Shown here: piece after piece, positions 1-8,047 of the stretch | Layout: the number at the start of each line of letters is the position of its first letter | How positions within the stretch are numbered: the stretch's first letter is position 1 | Origin: Bin87 sp965221295 | GTDB lineage: Bacteria > Chloroflexota > Dehalococcoidia > Lucifugimonadales > UBA3495 | Direction: 5' to 3' | NCBI GenBank assembly: GCA_965221295.1 | Contig: OZ244879.1 | Location: 1,488,001 to 1,552,000, forward strand | DNA length: 64,000 bases | Translations under genes and position numbers: made by a program | The notes under the pieces: generated by a model | What the model was told of the DNA's origin: nothing | The model's database searches: none | What the model saw: only the letters and a program-made list of their open reading frames with translations

Positions 1-255
1 CTCGTGGATGTCCGCTCCGGCTGAAAACGCGCGCTCTCCGGCCCCGGTGATGATCACGGCGCCAACTGAGTCGTCCGCCTCGTATGCGGATAGCGCTTGG
101 TCCAGTTCGCGGACCAATTGCAGGTTGAGGGCATTGAGCACTTCGGGTCGGTTCAGCGTTATGACCCCGATGTGGGTCTCGACCTCGTTGCGCCCCATCA
201 TGGTGGGACGGGCCACGGTTTCGACATCGATGCACGAGTAGGTGGTAGCGACCAT
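1..255 (-). CDS. Enoyl-CoA hydratase/isomerase (crotonase) family protein, 5' part only
   Basis: This is the first 85 codons of a gene that runs off the left edge. The reverse complement reads as a crotonase N-terminus: a beta strand with VITLNRPEVLNALN, the helix VRELDQALSAYEADDSVGAVI, then ITGAGERAFSAGADI. The last stretch is the conserved A-G-A-D segment that forms part of the CoA pocket and oxyanion hole. Family members hydrate or isomerise acyl-CoA esters in fatty-acid or aromatic degradation; the substrate cannot be told from this fragment. The ATG at 253-255 has a GAAGGA sequence just upstream and a consensus -10 box about 57 bases upstream. A second in-frame start (MMGRNEVE) lies 18 codons downstream. 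Certain as to family, partial as to gene. Confidence 0.85.
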   Translation of the reverse strand, partial: MVATTYSCIDVETVARPTMMGRNEVETHIGVITLNRPEVLNALNLQLVRELDQALSAYEADDSVGAVIITGAGERAFSAGADIHE

Positions 256-311
256 GTTTACATCCTTCAAACAAACTCTGCGGAAGATTGCCGCTCGATT
301 TGGCGCACGTC

Positions 312-317
312 ATTATA
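312..317 (-). promoter_or_regulatory. Promoter -10 box of the crotonase gene
   Basis: On the minus strand the sequence is TATAAT, a perfect sigma-70 -10 hexamer. A weak -35 (TTACCT) lies 18 bases upstream. It is 57 bases from the crotonase ATG, giving a leader of about 50 bases. Bases 256-504 hold no gene; apart from this promoter I see nothing in them. Confidence 0.5.
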
Positions 318-504
318 CGCATGTCGGCGGGATTGAGGTAAGCGCCCGGCCAATTCTTACTGGCGCCCAGTGAGCTGAGGCTCTACGCTGCTCCCCGGGA
401 TCATGTGTTGGAAATGGCAGGCATTTGATTTGGCTGGGGCTGGCGAGGGAGTCTTGAAGATCATGAGTTACCGAATCGCCAGCAGTTTCGTCTCAGTGTC
501 CCAA

Positions 505-1899
505 TCACCCCAACGGGCTGATTCCGCGAACCAGGCGCATGATGTCGTTGGCGGAGATGGCGATGATCAACGCGATCATGAAGATAAACCCGATCAGATG
601 CACCAGTCCTTCCTTGTTTGAAGGCACCCGTTTGCCCCTGCGAACCCACTCAATGGCCACGAACAGAAGCCGCCCGCCATCCAGCATGGGTATGGGTAAG
701 ATGTTCAGCACGGCCAAGTTGATGCTCAGCAGAATCGCCACCACCATCCAACCCTGGAAACCTCCCTGCCGCGTCACTTCGCCGGTGATCTGGGCGATAC
801 CGATGGGTCCACTGAGTTCGGGGCCGCGTCCTTCTCCGAACCAACTCCGCACCTCTTGGTAGATGACGGTCAGCATCTCCCAGGTGTTGGTCACGCCCAA
901 ACGCAACGCGACCCACGGCGGTTCGGAGCGTCGTTCTGCCTGTTGATCGACGACCTGGAACCCGATGCCGACGGATCCCTGGCCCGCTGGCGGGTTTAGG
1001 CGAGGCGTCAAGTAGGCGACTTGCCGCTGTCCGTTGCGTTCGATCACCCAAGCCATCTCGGCGCCGGCGGCCGACCTGACCGCCTGGGGGAGGAGCGCAG
1101 GATCCTCCAACGGTTGTTCTCCGACGGATAAGATCCGGTCTCCAACCATGAGGCCGGCGGTCGCCGCGGGGGAATCGGGCGCCACCGCCGTTACTTGCGC
1201 AACGCCGCCGGAGAGTTCGGTATGCGGTACCATGGCCATGATGGCAAAAGCGACGATGGGGAACAGCGCGTTCATGGCGGAACCGGCGGCCAGCACGATG
1301 GCGCGTTGACCCACGCTGCGCCGGGCGAGACTCTGCGGCGCTACGGGATTATTCTCGCCGGAGAGTCGGACGAATCCTCCCAACGGCAGCCAGTTGACCG
1401 AGTAGATCATGTCAGCCAGTACGATGCGGTCGGGATGCGCCTCGCGCACCCGTCCCTCGTGCCGCAGGAATTCATCGGTTTCGACATGATCCAATCTGCG
1501 GCGTTGATTTTGGCCGGCGTCCGCCTCGTTTTGCTGGTGGCCGCCGAAGCCGACGAAACGCCCAATCGCGCCAGCCAATCCTGCGCCACCCTCGTTGTCG
1601 CGAACTTCAACGTAGCGGGCCAGCAGGTTCCCGTCCTCAGTTTCACCCGATAGGATTTTTACCACCTGGCCAGGCGCGATGTCCGAAAGGGAGCCGTTGA
1701 CGCAGATGGTGGAATGGTCCAGCTTGGTTTCCGTGCGGCCGGTGTAAATTCCAAAGGCCCGGGGAGGATAACCGACCCCAAATTCCAGTACCTTGACGCC
1801 AAAGGCCTTGGCCGACCAGAAGTGGCCCAGTTCGTGGACGACCACGAGAAGAAGCAGCATCGGTATGAACGACGCCAAGGCGATGAGCAGTGTTTCCAT
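505..1899 (-). CDS. rseP: RseP-family site-2 zinc metalloprotease
   Basis: Intramembrane zinc protease (M50) that cleaves membrane-bound substrates such as anti-sigma factors. The zinc motif HELGH is at residues 22-26 inside the first membrane helix. A PDZ domain (GGVAQVTAVAPDSPAATAG) lies near residues 220-300, and the second zinc-ligand motif LNILPIPMLDGG near residue 400 is followed by C-terminal membrane helices. At 464 residues it is longer than many RseP proteins. A hydrophilic stretch of roughly 100 residues sits between the FGVGYPP segment after the first helix and the conserved YSVNWLPLGGFVRL strand. It is the last gene of the rpsB-to-rseP run, 16 bases after dxr. The family call is secure; substrate unknown. 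Confidence 0.93.
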   Translation of the reverse strand: METLLIALASFIPMLLLLVVVHELGHFWSAKAFGVKVLEFGVGYPPRAFGIYTGRTETKLDHSTICVNGSLSDIAPGQVVKILSGETEDGNLLARYVEVRDNEGGAGLAGAIGRFVGFGGHQQNEADAGQNQRRRLDHVETDEFLRHEGRVREAHPDRIVLADMIYSVNWLPLGGFVRLSGENNPVAPQSLARRSVGQRAIVLAAGSAMNALFPIVAFAIMAMVPHTELSGGVAQVTAVAPDSPAATAGLMVGDRILSVGEQPLEDPALLPQAVRSAAGAEMAWVIERNGQRQVAYLTPRLNPPAGQGSVGIGFQVVDQQAERRSEPPWVALRLGVTNTWEMLTVIYQEVRSWFGEGRGPELSGPIGIAQITGEVTRQGGFQGWMVVAILLSINLAVLNILPIPMLDGGRLLFVAIEWVRRGKRVPSNKEGLVHLIGFIFMIALIIAISANDIMRLVRGISPLG

Positions 1900-1915
1900 G
1901 AAAGTTTCCTAACCG

Positions 1916-3043
1916 TCAGTTGGTGGGCAAGCCGGCGAGTTCGGCGGCGCGAATGCGGGCCCAATGGTCGGCGGCGGTTATCGCGTCCAGATCCGGGTTC
2001 GGGTTGGTTTGGCGCTCGGCAAGCGTTTGTTCCACCAACCGGCAAATGCCTGTGAACCCAATCTTGCCCTGGAGAAAGGCTTCCACCGCCACCTCGTTGG
2101 CCGCGCTCAGGACGGCCGGCGCCGTGCCTCCGGTTTTTCCCGCCTCCACCGCCAGGTCGAAGCACGGGAATCGGTCACGCTCCAGAGGCTCGAATTCCAG
2201 CGACCAGGGAGAGCCGATGTCCAAGCGTGGAATCTCCGGGTTCGCTAGCCTTTGGGGATAGAACAGCGCGTATTGAATGGGAAGTCGCATACTGGGTGGC
2301 CCGAGTTGAGCTTTTACCGAGCCGTCATCGAATTCGACCATCGAGTGTATCGTGCTCTGCGGATGCACCACCACCTCGATGTCTTCCCAGGGCACCGAAA
2401 ACAGCCAATGGGATTCGATCACCTCGAACGCTTTGTTCATCAGGGTGGCAGAGTCGATGGTTATCTTGTCGCCCATGCGCCACGTGGGATGGCGCAAAGC
2501 CTGCTCTGGGGTTACCGATTCCAATTGATCCAGGGGCGTTTGCCGGAAGGGGCCGCCGCTGGCCGTTATCATCAATCGGCGAATGTGGTTGTCCTCCCCT
2601 TGCAGGCATTGCCAAATGGCGCTGGGTTCGCTGTCCACCGGCAGGATCACGCCGCCGCCATGGGCTTCGGCGGACTTGAGGGCCGCGCCCGCCATGACGA
2701 TGGGCTCTTTGTTGGAAAGGGCGACCTGTTTGCCGGCCTTCAGGGCTGCCAGCGTCGGCGACAAGCCCACCGCGCCCATGAGGGCAACCATGACCTGGTC
2801 CACTTCGGGTAGGTTGACCATTTCAGCCATGGGCATCATGGCGACGCCAGCGGGCAACGATGCGGGTGGGTTGTTGCACCAAATATAACGGGGCGCGAAC
2901 TCCGCGATCTGTTCCGCCAGTAATTCGGTATTGTTGCCGGCGACCAGCCCCACGACTTCGAACTCCTGCGGGAAGGCGCGCACGATGTCCAGCGTCTGCC
3001 GGCCGATTGAACCGGTTGAACCCAGCACGATTATGCGTCGCAT
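1916..3043 (-). CDS. dxr: 1-deoxy-D-xylulose 5-phosphate reductoisomerase
   Basis: Converts DXP to 2-C-methyl-D-erythritol 4-phosphate with NADPH, the first committed step of the MEP isoprenoid pathway. The protein is 375 residues, normal for the family. It starts with the NADPH-binding loop LGSTGSIG (residues 7-14). It also has the SNKEPIV segment, the metal/substrate region VDSEPSAIWQCLQG, and the signature HPQSTIHSMVEF. The reading frame is open much further upstream, but the family N-terminus MRRIIVLGSTGSIG fixes the start at the ATG at 3041-3043, 17 bases after cdsA. Together with uppS upstream it places isoprenoid precursor and carrier-lipid synthesis in one operon. Confidence 0.96.
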   Translation of the reverse strand: MRRIIVLGSTGSIGRQTLDIVRAFPQEFEVVGLVAGNNTELLAEQIAEFAPRYIWCNNPPASLPAGVAMMPMAEMVNLPEVDQVMVALMGAVGLSPTLAALKAGKQVALSNKEPIVMAGAALKSAEAHGGGVILPVDSEPSAIWQCLQGEDNHIRRLMITASGGPFRQTPLDQLESVTPEQALRHPTWRMGDKITIDSATLMNKAFEVIESHWLFSVPWEDIEVVVHPQSTIHSMVEFDDGSVKAQLGPPSMRLPIQYALFYPQRLANPEIPRLDIGSPWSLEFEPLERDRFPCFDLAVEAGKTGGTAPAVLSAANEVAVEAFLQGKIGFTGICRLVEQTLAERQTNPNPDLDAITAADHWARIRAAELAGLPTN

Positions 3044-3060
3044 GACATTATCGCCCCAAA

Positions 3061-3972
3061 TCAGTTGGCGGCGCCGAATACGACCGCCATGACGTACACC
3101 ACTATGAAACAGGGAAGCAAACTGTCCAAACGGTCCAACATTCCCCCGTGCCCTGGGAATATCGCTCCAGAGTCCTTGGCGCCGGCCCAACGTTTGACCT
3201 TGGATTCCATCAGGTCGCCCGCCGGTGACACCACACCTAAAATAACACCAGTGGCCGCCGCTTGCCAAACTTCCAGTTGCAACGGCGTCGCCAGACCCAA
3301 AACCAGCGCGGCGGCAGTCGCCCCAACCAGACCGCCGGCGGCTCCCTCCCAAGTCTTGCTGGGGCTGACGCTGGGCGCCATCTGGCGCCGGCCGATCAAG
3401 CGTCCGGTGAAGAATGCCGCGGTGTCCGCAGCCATCACGCCGAGAATGACCAGCAACAACCACCAGAACCCAACTTCAGCGGCGCCCATGAAGCCCGTCG
3501 CCACGGCATCGGCGCCTGTCGCCACCGCGTCGGTAGCCGGTCCGGGGTTGATTCCCCTCAACGCGATGGCGCAGGCCAGTCCACCACCGATGTAAGCCGG
3601 CGTAATCACGAGCCACGCGGCGGCCGCCAGGGGGCGTCGTCCCCGCCAAGCCGCAATCATCCAGAGCAAAGCCAATCCGCATCCCGCGACGCAGATGGCG
3701 GCCGCAGATTTGGCGAAATCATACGGGGTGGCGGCCAGTTCACCGGCCAGCGCCAACGCGGTCGCCCACACGCCTCCCAGTAGAACCGGCAAAGTAGTGG
3801 TCGCAGCGCCTGCCTCCTGATTCAGAGTCAAAGGACACAATCGGTACGCCTCTCGAGCGCCCATCACCGCCGCGGCCACGGCCAGCAGTGTGATCCAGGG
3901 CGGGCCGGCCCAGACCGCCGCCAAGATAATCGGAACCGCAACGAGCGCGGTCAATACCCTGGGGATCAACAA
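3061..3972 (-). CDS. cdsA: Phosphatidate cytidylyltransferase (CDP-diglyceride synthase)
   Basis: Makes CDP-diacylglycerol from phosphatidate and CTP at the membrane. The sequence has about eight hydrophobic segments. Near the C-terminus it carries the full family signature, S-K-V-K-R followed by KDSGAIFPGHGGMLDRLD. The longest frame overlaps uppS by more than 100 bases with a non-conserved Arg/Pro-rich leader. The first codon of the conserved part (LLIPRVLTALVAVPII) is a TTG at 3970-3972, preceded by AGAGGCG, so I take it as the start (303 residues), 11 bases after the uppS stop. The TTG choice is inference; the family call is not in doubt. Confidence 0.93.
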   Translation of the reverse strand: MLIPRVLTALVAVPIILAAVWAGPPWITLLAVAAAVMGAREAYRLCPLTLNQEAGAATTTLPVLLGGVWATALALAGELAATPYDFAKSAAAICVAGCGLALLWMIAAWRGRRPLAAAAWLVITPAYIGGGLACAIALRGINPGPATDAVATGADAVATGFMGAAEVGFWWLLLVILGVMAADTAAFFTGRLIGRRQMAPSVSPSKTWEGAAGGLVGATAAALVLGLATPLQLEVWQAAATGVILGVVSPAGDLMESKVKRWAGAKDSGAIFPGHGGMLDRLDSLLPCFIVVYVMAVVFGAAN

Positions 3973-3983
3973 GGTTGGCGCCT

Positions 3984-4739
3984 CTAAGCGTTGGCTTCCA
4001 GCGCGCCGAAACGCCGCTGCCGGCGCCGGTAGGCAGCGAGGGCCAGGTCCAGCTCTTCCTCTCCGAAATCTGGCCACAGCGCTGGAGTGTGGTAGTACTC
4101 GCTGTAAGCCGCCTGCCAAATGAGGAAATTGCTCAGCCTCTGCTCCCCCCCGGTGCGAATGATGAGGTCAGGGTCGGGGCAACCGCCAGTGTAGAGGTAG
4201 CGTCGGAACAAGCTTTCGTCCACTTCGTCAGGAGACACGCCATCGGTGAGGATCCGCCGGACGGCGTGGAGGATTTCGTCTCTGCCGCCGTAGTTGAACG
4301 CTATATTCAGGATGAAACGGTCGTTGCCCTTGGTGATTTCCTCGGCAAGCGCGATGGCGTCCTGCAGCTTCCCGTCCAGCGGTTTGGGATCTCCCAAGTG
4401 CACCAACCGCACTCCGGCCTCGTGGAGTTCCCTGGTTTGGGGTTCGATCTCCTGGGCCAGTATCTCCATCAGCGCGTTTACTTCGGCGGTGGGACGACGC
4501 CAATTTTCCGTCGAAAACGCGTACAGGGTTACGACATCCACGCCGCGGTCGGCCAAGACGCCAACGACGCGCTGAATGTTGGCGACGCCCTTACGATGGC
4601 CGGCTACCCTCGGCAGTTGGCGCTGAGCGGCCCAACGACCGTTGCCGTCCATGATGATGGCAATGTGCCGGGGAACAGGTCCGCCGCTACCGTCTGCTGG
4701 GCGGTGGTCGTTGGGCGTTGTCAGGTCAGCGGTGGACAA
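3984..4739 (-). CDS. uppS: Isoprenyl transferase (undecaprenyl diphosphate synthase)
   Basis: cis-Prenyltransferase that condenses isopentenyl diphosphate onto farnesyl diphosphate to make the C55 carrier lipid for cell-wall polymers. All family blocks are present: HIAIIMDGNGRWA (the Asp binds Mg and the pyrophosphate), TLYAFSTENWRRP, and DLIIRTGGEQRLSNFLIW followed by WPDF. The length is 251 residues. No ATG is available; the likely start is TTG at 4737-4739, and the ribosome-binding site there is poor, so the exact N-terminus is uncertain. It lies between frr (36-base gap) and cdsA. Confidence 0.95.
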   Translation of the reverse strand: MSTADLTTPNDHRPADGSGGPVPRHIAIIMDGNGRWAAQRQLPRVAGHRKGVANIQRVVGVLADRGVDVVTLYAFSTENWRRPTAEVNALMEILAQEIEPQTRELHEAGVRLVHLGDPKPLDGKLQDAIALAEEITKGNDRFILNIAFNYGGRDEILHAVRRILTDGVSPDEVDESLFRRYLYTGGCPDPDLIIRTGGEQRLSNFLIWQAAYSEYYHTPALWPDFGEEELDLALAAYRRRQRRFGALEANA

Positions 4740-4775
4740 TGAACGAGATGGGAAACCTTGGATTGGAGGCGGCGG

Positions 4776-5381
4776 TCACACCTCCATGATCTCCGCTTCC
4801 TTGCCGGCCGCGACTTCATCGATCGTTTTGATGTGAGCGTCGGTGGTTTTTTGCAGGGTTTCTTGGCTGCGGCGGCTCTCATCTTGAGATATCGCCTTGT
4901 CCCGTTCCATCTTCCGCAACGAGTCAACGCCGTCGCGACGCACGTTGCGCACGGCCACCTTGCTGTCCTCTGCCTTGCGCTTCAATAGCCTGACCATCTC
5001 CTGGCGGCGCTCCTGGGTAAGCGGAGGGATGGGGACTGTGATGACTTGGCCATCGTTGGACGGGTTGAAACCCATCTCAGACTGGGTGAGGCTCCTTTCG
5101 ATGTCCCGAAGCGCCTGACGATCCCAGGGCTGCACCATGATGGCGCGGGCATCCGGGGCTGAGATGGATGCGATCTGCTTCAGGGGCGTTGGGGCGCCGT
5201 AGTAGTCCACGGCAATGTCTTCGATCAGCGCTGGGGCGGCTCGCCCCGTCCTGAGGGAGCTGATGTCGCGGCGCATGGCCTCAATGGATTGACCCATCTT
5301 GCGTTCGGTTTCATTTAGAACATCTTCGATGGTACGTTCCGTTTGGTTGTCGTCACCGTCTCTGGCTCTGCGTTCAGGCAT
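4776..5381 (-). CDS. frr: Ribosome recycling factor
   Basis: With EF-G, splits post-termination ribosomes. It has the long-helix N-terminus with RDISSLRTGRA, the PTPLKQIASIS strand, VQPWD, and the C-terminal KKTTDAHIKTIDE-type helix (here LQKTTDAHIKTIDEVAAGKE). The length is 201 residues, with about 16 extra residues before the usual family start (IEDVLNETERKM). The ATG at 5379-5381 has a good GGAGG eight bases upstream, supporting the longer form. Four bases separate it from pyrH, consistent with co-translation. Confidence 0.96.
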   Translation of the reverse strand: MPERRARDGDDNQTERTIEDVLNETERKMGQSIEAMRRDISSLRTGRAAPALIEDIAVDYYGAPTPLKQIASISAPDARAIMVQPWDRQALRDIERSLTQSEMGFNPSNDGQVITVPIPPLTQERRQEMVRLLKRKAEDSKVAVRNVRRDGVDSLRKMERDKAISQDESRRSQETLQKTTDAHIKTIDEVAAGKEAEIMEV

Positions 5382-5385
5382 TTCG

Positions 5386-6147
5386 TTACCCTCCTGGACC
5401 TTTGTGCTTGCCGTCGTTGATGGTGGTTCCTACGGCGTCCCCTCTCAAGATGCGGCTCATTGCGCCTTTGTCGAATATATTGAAAACGATTATGGGCATC
5501 TGGTTGTCCATGCACAGAGTCATGGCGGTGGAGTCCATTACTTCCAGTCGCCGGTTCACGGCGTCCAAGTATTCGAGATTTCCGAAACGGACTGCGTCGG
5601 GATTGATGCGGGGGTCTGAATCGTATACGCCGTCCACGCCGTTTTTGGCCATCAGCAGCACGTCGGCGCCGATCTCCAGGGCGCGCAACGCTGACGCGGT
5701 GTCGGTGGACATGTAAGGGTTGCCGGCGCCGGCGCAAAACAGGACCACCCGGCCCTTTTCGAGGTGGCGCATGGCTCGCCTGCGGATGTAGGGCTCGGCC
5801 ACTGCCTGAATTGGCAGAGCCGACTGGGTTCGAGTGGTGACGCCGCGTCGCTCCAGCGCGTCCTGCAGGGCCAAGCCGTTGATGATCGTGGCCACCATGC
5901 CCGCGTAATCGGCCGCAGAGCGATCCATGCCCTGCCGTTCCGCCGTCGCGCCACGCCAGATGTTGCCTCCGCCGACCACCACGGCAATTTCTACGCCGCG
6001 CCCCTGCGCGTCAATGATCTGATCGGCTACATAGGCGACGGCTTCAGGATCAATCGTCTCCGACCCCGGACCTTGCATTGATTCGCCGCTGATCTTGAGG
6101 AGGACGCGACCGTAAACGGATCGATCACTGTGGGTTACGGCCACCAT
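5386..6147 (-). CDS. pyrH: UMP kinase
   Basis: Phosphorylates UMP to UDP, feeding pyrimidine nucleotide pools; bacterial amino-acid-kinase fold. Visible blocks are the ATP-binding N-terminus RVLLKISGES, the VVVGGGNIWRG loop, DYAGMVATIINGLALQD, the AGAGNPYMSTDTAS acid-rich region and NGVDGVYDSDP. The length of 253 residues is typical. In this order it sits between tsf and frr as in many bacteria. The ATG at 6145-6147 has only a weak Shine-Dalgarno sequence. Confidence 0.96.
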   Translation of the reverse strand: MVAVTHSDRSVYGRVLLKISGESMQGPGSETIDPEAVAYVADQIIDAQGRGVEIAVVVGGGNIWRGATAERQGMDRSAADYAGMVATIINGLALQDALERRGVTTRTQSALPIQAVAEPYIRRRAMRHLEKGRVVLFCAGAGNPYMSTDTASALRALEIGADVLLMAKNGVDGVYDSDPRINPDAVRFGNLEYLDAVNRRLEVMDSTAMTLCMDNQMPIIVFNIFDKGAMSRILRGDAVGTTINDGKHKGPGG

Positions 6148-6224
6148 TCTTACTACCGAGGACCGGCCAATGTCCTGCCGCGCTCACATTCCTCTGGCGC
6201 GCCAAGACGCCGACACTGCGCGCG

Positions 6225-6731
6225 TTATTCGCCCAGCGCGAGCCGGCTGAAATGCACGATGCGCACATTTTCACCCGTTTGCGCGGCCGTCTCCCGCACC
6301 AGTTCCGCCAGTGTGCGGGAACCGTCTTTGATAAACGGCTGTTCCAAGAGGCAAACTTGAGCCGCAGGCCGTTCGTCGTCATCCGGCATATCATCTGGGC
6401 TGAGATACACTGGGGACATTGCGGCGACCTGCATGGCGATGTCATGGGCGAGCGCCCGGAATTCTTCAGTGCGGGCTACGAAATCGGTTTCACAGCCCAA
6501 CTGCACCAAAGCGCCCACGCGGCCGCCGGTGTGGATGTAGGATTCGATCAATCCTTGGGAGGTTTCCCGGTCGGCCCGTTTCGCGGCTTGCTCGAAACCC
6601 TTTTGCCTCAGGGCTTCAGCCGCGCGTTCCACGTCGCCTTGGGAGTCTTCCAGCGCCTTTTTGCAGTCGCTAATTCCGGCGCCGGTTTGCTCGCGAAGGG
6701 ATTTGATTAGTTCAACAGTGACCGCAGGCAA
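6225..6731 (-). CDS. tsf: Translation elongation factor Ts, short form
   Basis: Nucleotide-exchange factor for EF-Tu. The N-terminal UBA-like module carries LREQTGAGISDCKKAL, close to the canonical form, and the core has GALVQLGCETDFVAR. At 168 residues it is the short type with a single core subdomain, well below the roughly 280 residues of the E. coli protein. Short EF-Ts is known in Thermus and Chloroflexota, which is one of the reasons for the suggested affiliation. The start is a TTG at 6729-6731 with GGAGG eight bases upstream. The gap to rpsB is 101 bases and to pyrH 77 bases. Confidence 0.95.
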   Translation of the reverse strand: MPAVTVELIKSLREQTGAGISDCKKALEDSQGDVERAAEALRQKGFEQAAKRADRETSQGLIESYIHTGGRVGALVQLGCETDFVARTEEFRALAHDIAMQVAAMSPVYLSPDDMPDDDERPAAQVCLLEQPFIKDGSRTLAELVRETAAQTGENVRIVHFSRLALGE

Positions 6732-6832
6732 GATCAGGGCCTCCTGGCTGCATGTGTTCGAGGATTTTGTTCGGGGTTTTGGTTGTGGCTCTTTCCCGCC
6801 GACGCCAACCGGCGCGCGGAGCGAGTGACTGG

Positions 6833-7702
6833 CTATTCCAACGGCCGGGCCGACATCATCTGCCCCAGCTCCTCCAGCGTCACGGTTTGGGCAAAGCGAG
6901 CCGCATCTTCCACCGATTGCTCGTCTTCTTCGGACAAGTCGGTGTCTGCGGCCATCATGGCTTCACGTTGCGCTTGGCCTTCCTCGATGGCGGCGGCCAT
7001 GCGGCCGGTGATCAGCCTGATGGATCGCACGGCGTCATCGTTCCCGGGCACCGCATGCGTCACCAGCCCGGGGTCGCAGTCCGTATCCACGATGGCGAAG
7101 ATCGGAATATTCAAACGGCGCGCCTCCGCGATGCAGATGTCCTCTTTGCCGATGTCGATGACAAAAAGCGCGGCCGGCAGCCGGTCCATGTTGCGAAGAC
7201 CGGTAAAGTACTTTTCCAGCTTGTCCAAAGTATGGGTCAGGCGAACCGTTTCCTTCTTGGGCAGGCGAGCCAGGTAGCCGGAATCGCGCTGCTCCTGGAG
7301 CCGCTTCATGTGGTCTATGCGGGCCTTGATGGTCTGGAAGTTGGTCAGGGTCCCGCCCAACCAGCGCTGGTTCACGTACCATTGACCTGTGCGGTCCGCC
7401 TCGGAGGCGATTACGTCCTGCGCTTGTTTCTTGGTGCCAACGAAGAGGACTTTGCCCCCAGACGACGCCACTTCCACCATCGCGCGATACGCGTCGCTGA
7501 TCAGACCCATCGTCTGCTGTAGGTCAATGATGTGGATGCCGTTGCGCTGTGTGAAGATGTACCGGCGCATTCTCGGATTCCACCGCCGCGTTTGGTGCCC
7601 GAAGTGCACCCCCGCTTCCAGCAACGATTTCATCGTAATCGGTTCCAAAGCGGCTGCTGCGTTTGGCTCAATTGCGGCCGGGCGTTCTGGGGCCTGTACC
7701 AT
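6833..7702 (-). CDS. rpsB: 30S ribosomal protein S2
   Basis: S2 of the small ribosomal subunit. It has the hallmark MKSLLEAGVHFGHQTRRWNP, then FTQRNGIHIIDLQQT, and the later block DICIAEARRLNIPIFAIVDT. The frame extends far upstream, but the ATG at 7700-7702 has an AGG-rich ribosome site and lies 45 bases downstream of a good promoter. This gives 289 residues, with a 24-residue N-terminal extension before the usual MKSLLEAG start. That inner Met is a reasonable alternative start. First gene of the eight-gene housekeeping operon. Confidence 0.96.
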   Translation of the reverse strand: MVQAPERPAAIEPNAAAALEPITMKSLLEAGVHFGHQTRRWNPRMRRYIFTQRNGIHIIDLQQTMGLISDAYRAMVEVASSGGKVLFVGTKKQAQDVIASEADRTGQWYVNQRWLGGTLTNFQTIKARIDHMKRLQEQRDSGYLARLPKKETVRLTHTLDKLEKYFTGLRNMDRLPAALFVIDIGKEDICIAEARRLNIPIFAIVDTDCDPGLVTHAVPGNDDAVRSIRLITGRMAAAIEEGQAQREAMMAADTDLSEEDEQSVEDAARFAQTVTLEELGQMMSARPLE

Positions 7703-7746
7703 AAGCTGACCTGCCTCGCGTTTGTGTAGTCTATCAAGCGCGCCCA

Positions 7747-7775
7747 AGTATAGCACAGGGAAAATACAGCGGCAA
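7747..7775 (-). promoter_or_regulatory. rpsB operon promoter
   Basis: On the minus strand TTGCCG (7770-7775, -35) is followed after exactly 17 bases by TATACT (7747-7752, -10). Predicted initiation is near 7740, giving a leader of about 38 bases before rpsB. Four of six and five of six consensus bases match. No experimental support. Confidence 0.6.
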
Positions 7776-7820
7776 ACACACTGGACGCATCGTGGGCGCC
7801 GCTCCAGATTGAGACTGCGA

Positions 7821-7946
7821 CTCCAGGCGCAGGGGGTCGAACCCTGTGTTGGTTCCGCCGGCCGGTTGGGGAGACCGGCCACTGCCGCGCGGCACGGTAG
7901 CGACAAGGCCCTGCGCTCAATTGGCCTGTCGCATTCGAACCTGGAG
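7821..7946. other. Nested inverted repeats, possible structured RNA or regulatory DNA
   Basis: Between the divergent rpsB and amidohydrolase promoters lie four pairings. The outer arms are CTCCAGG at 7821-7827 and CCTGGAG at 7940-7946. The inner arms are GCGCAGGG at 7827-7834 and CCCTGCGC at 7909-7916. A perfect 7-bp hairpin GGCCGGT/ACCGGCC (7860-7866 with 7874-7880) lies inside. A competing short hairpin CAGGG/CCCTG (7830-7834 with 7842-7846) uses the same bases as the inner stem, so two folds exclude each other. It matches no RNA family I recognise: the SRP RNA and tmRNA signatures are absent. The strand cannot be assigned. Confidence 0.4.
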
Positions 7947-7982
7947 CCGTCCGCAGCCCGATTTGAAGGGCGCTTTGGCGGG

Positions 7983-7988
7983 TATAAT
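7983..7988 (+). promoter_or_regulatory. Promoter -10 box of the amidohydrolase gene
   Basis: A perfect TATAAT lies 59 bases before the amidohydrolase ATG. No convincing -35 is seen at 16-18 bases, although TTTGA-like sequence lies slightly too close. A GGAGG ribosome site is at 8034-8038. Confidence 0.45.
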
Positions 7989-8047
7989 GTGGCGCCGCTC
8001 CCATGAACATACCCCAACATCGGGTCATTGACCGGAGGTAACGCCGT

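Noticed and set aside
7821..7946. SRP RNA, tmRNA or tRNA
   Set aside because: The conserved SRP domain IV and GGAA tetraloop, the tmRNA tag region and a complete cloverleaf are all missing, although one small hairpin has a T-arm-like loop
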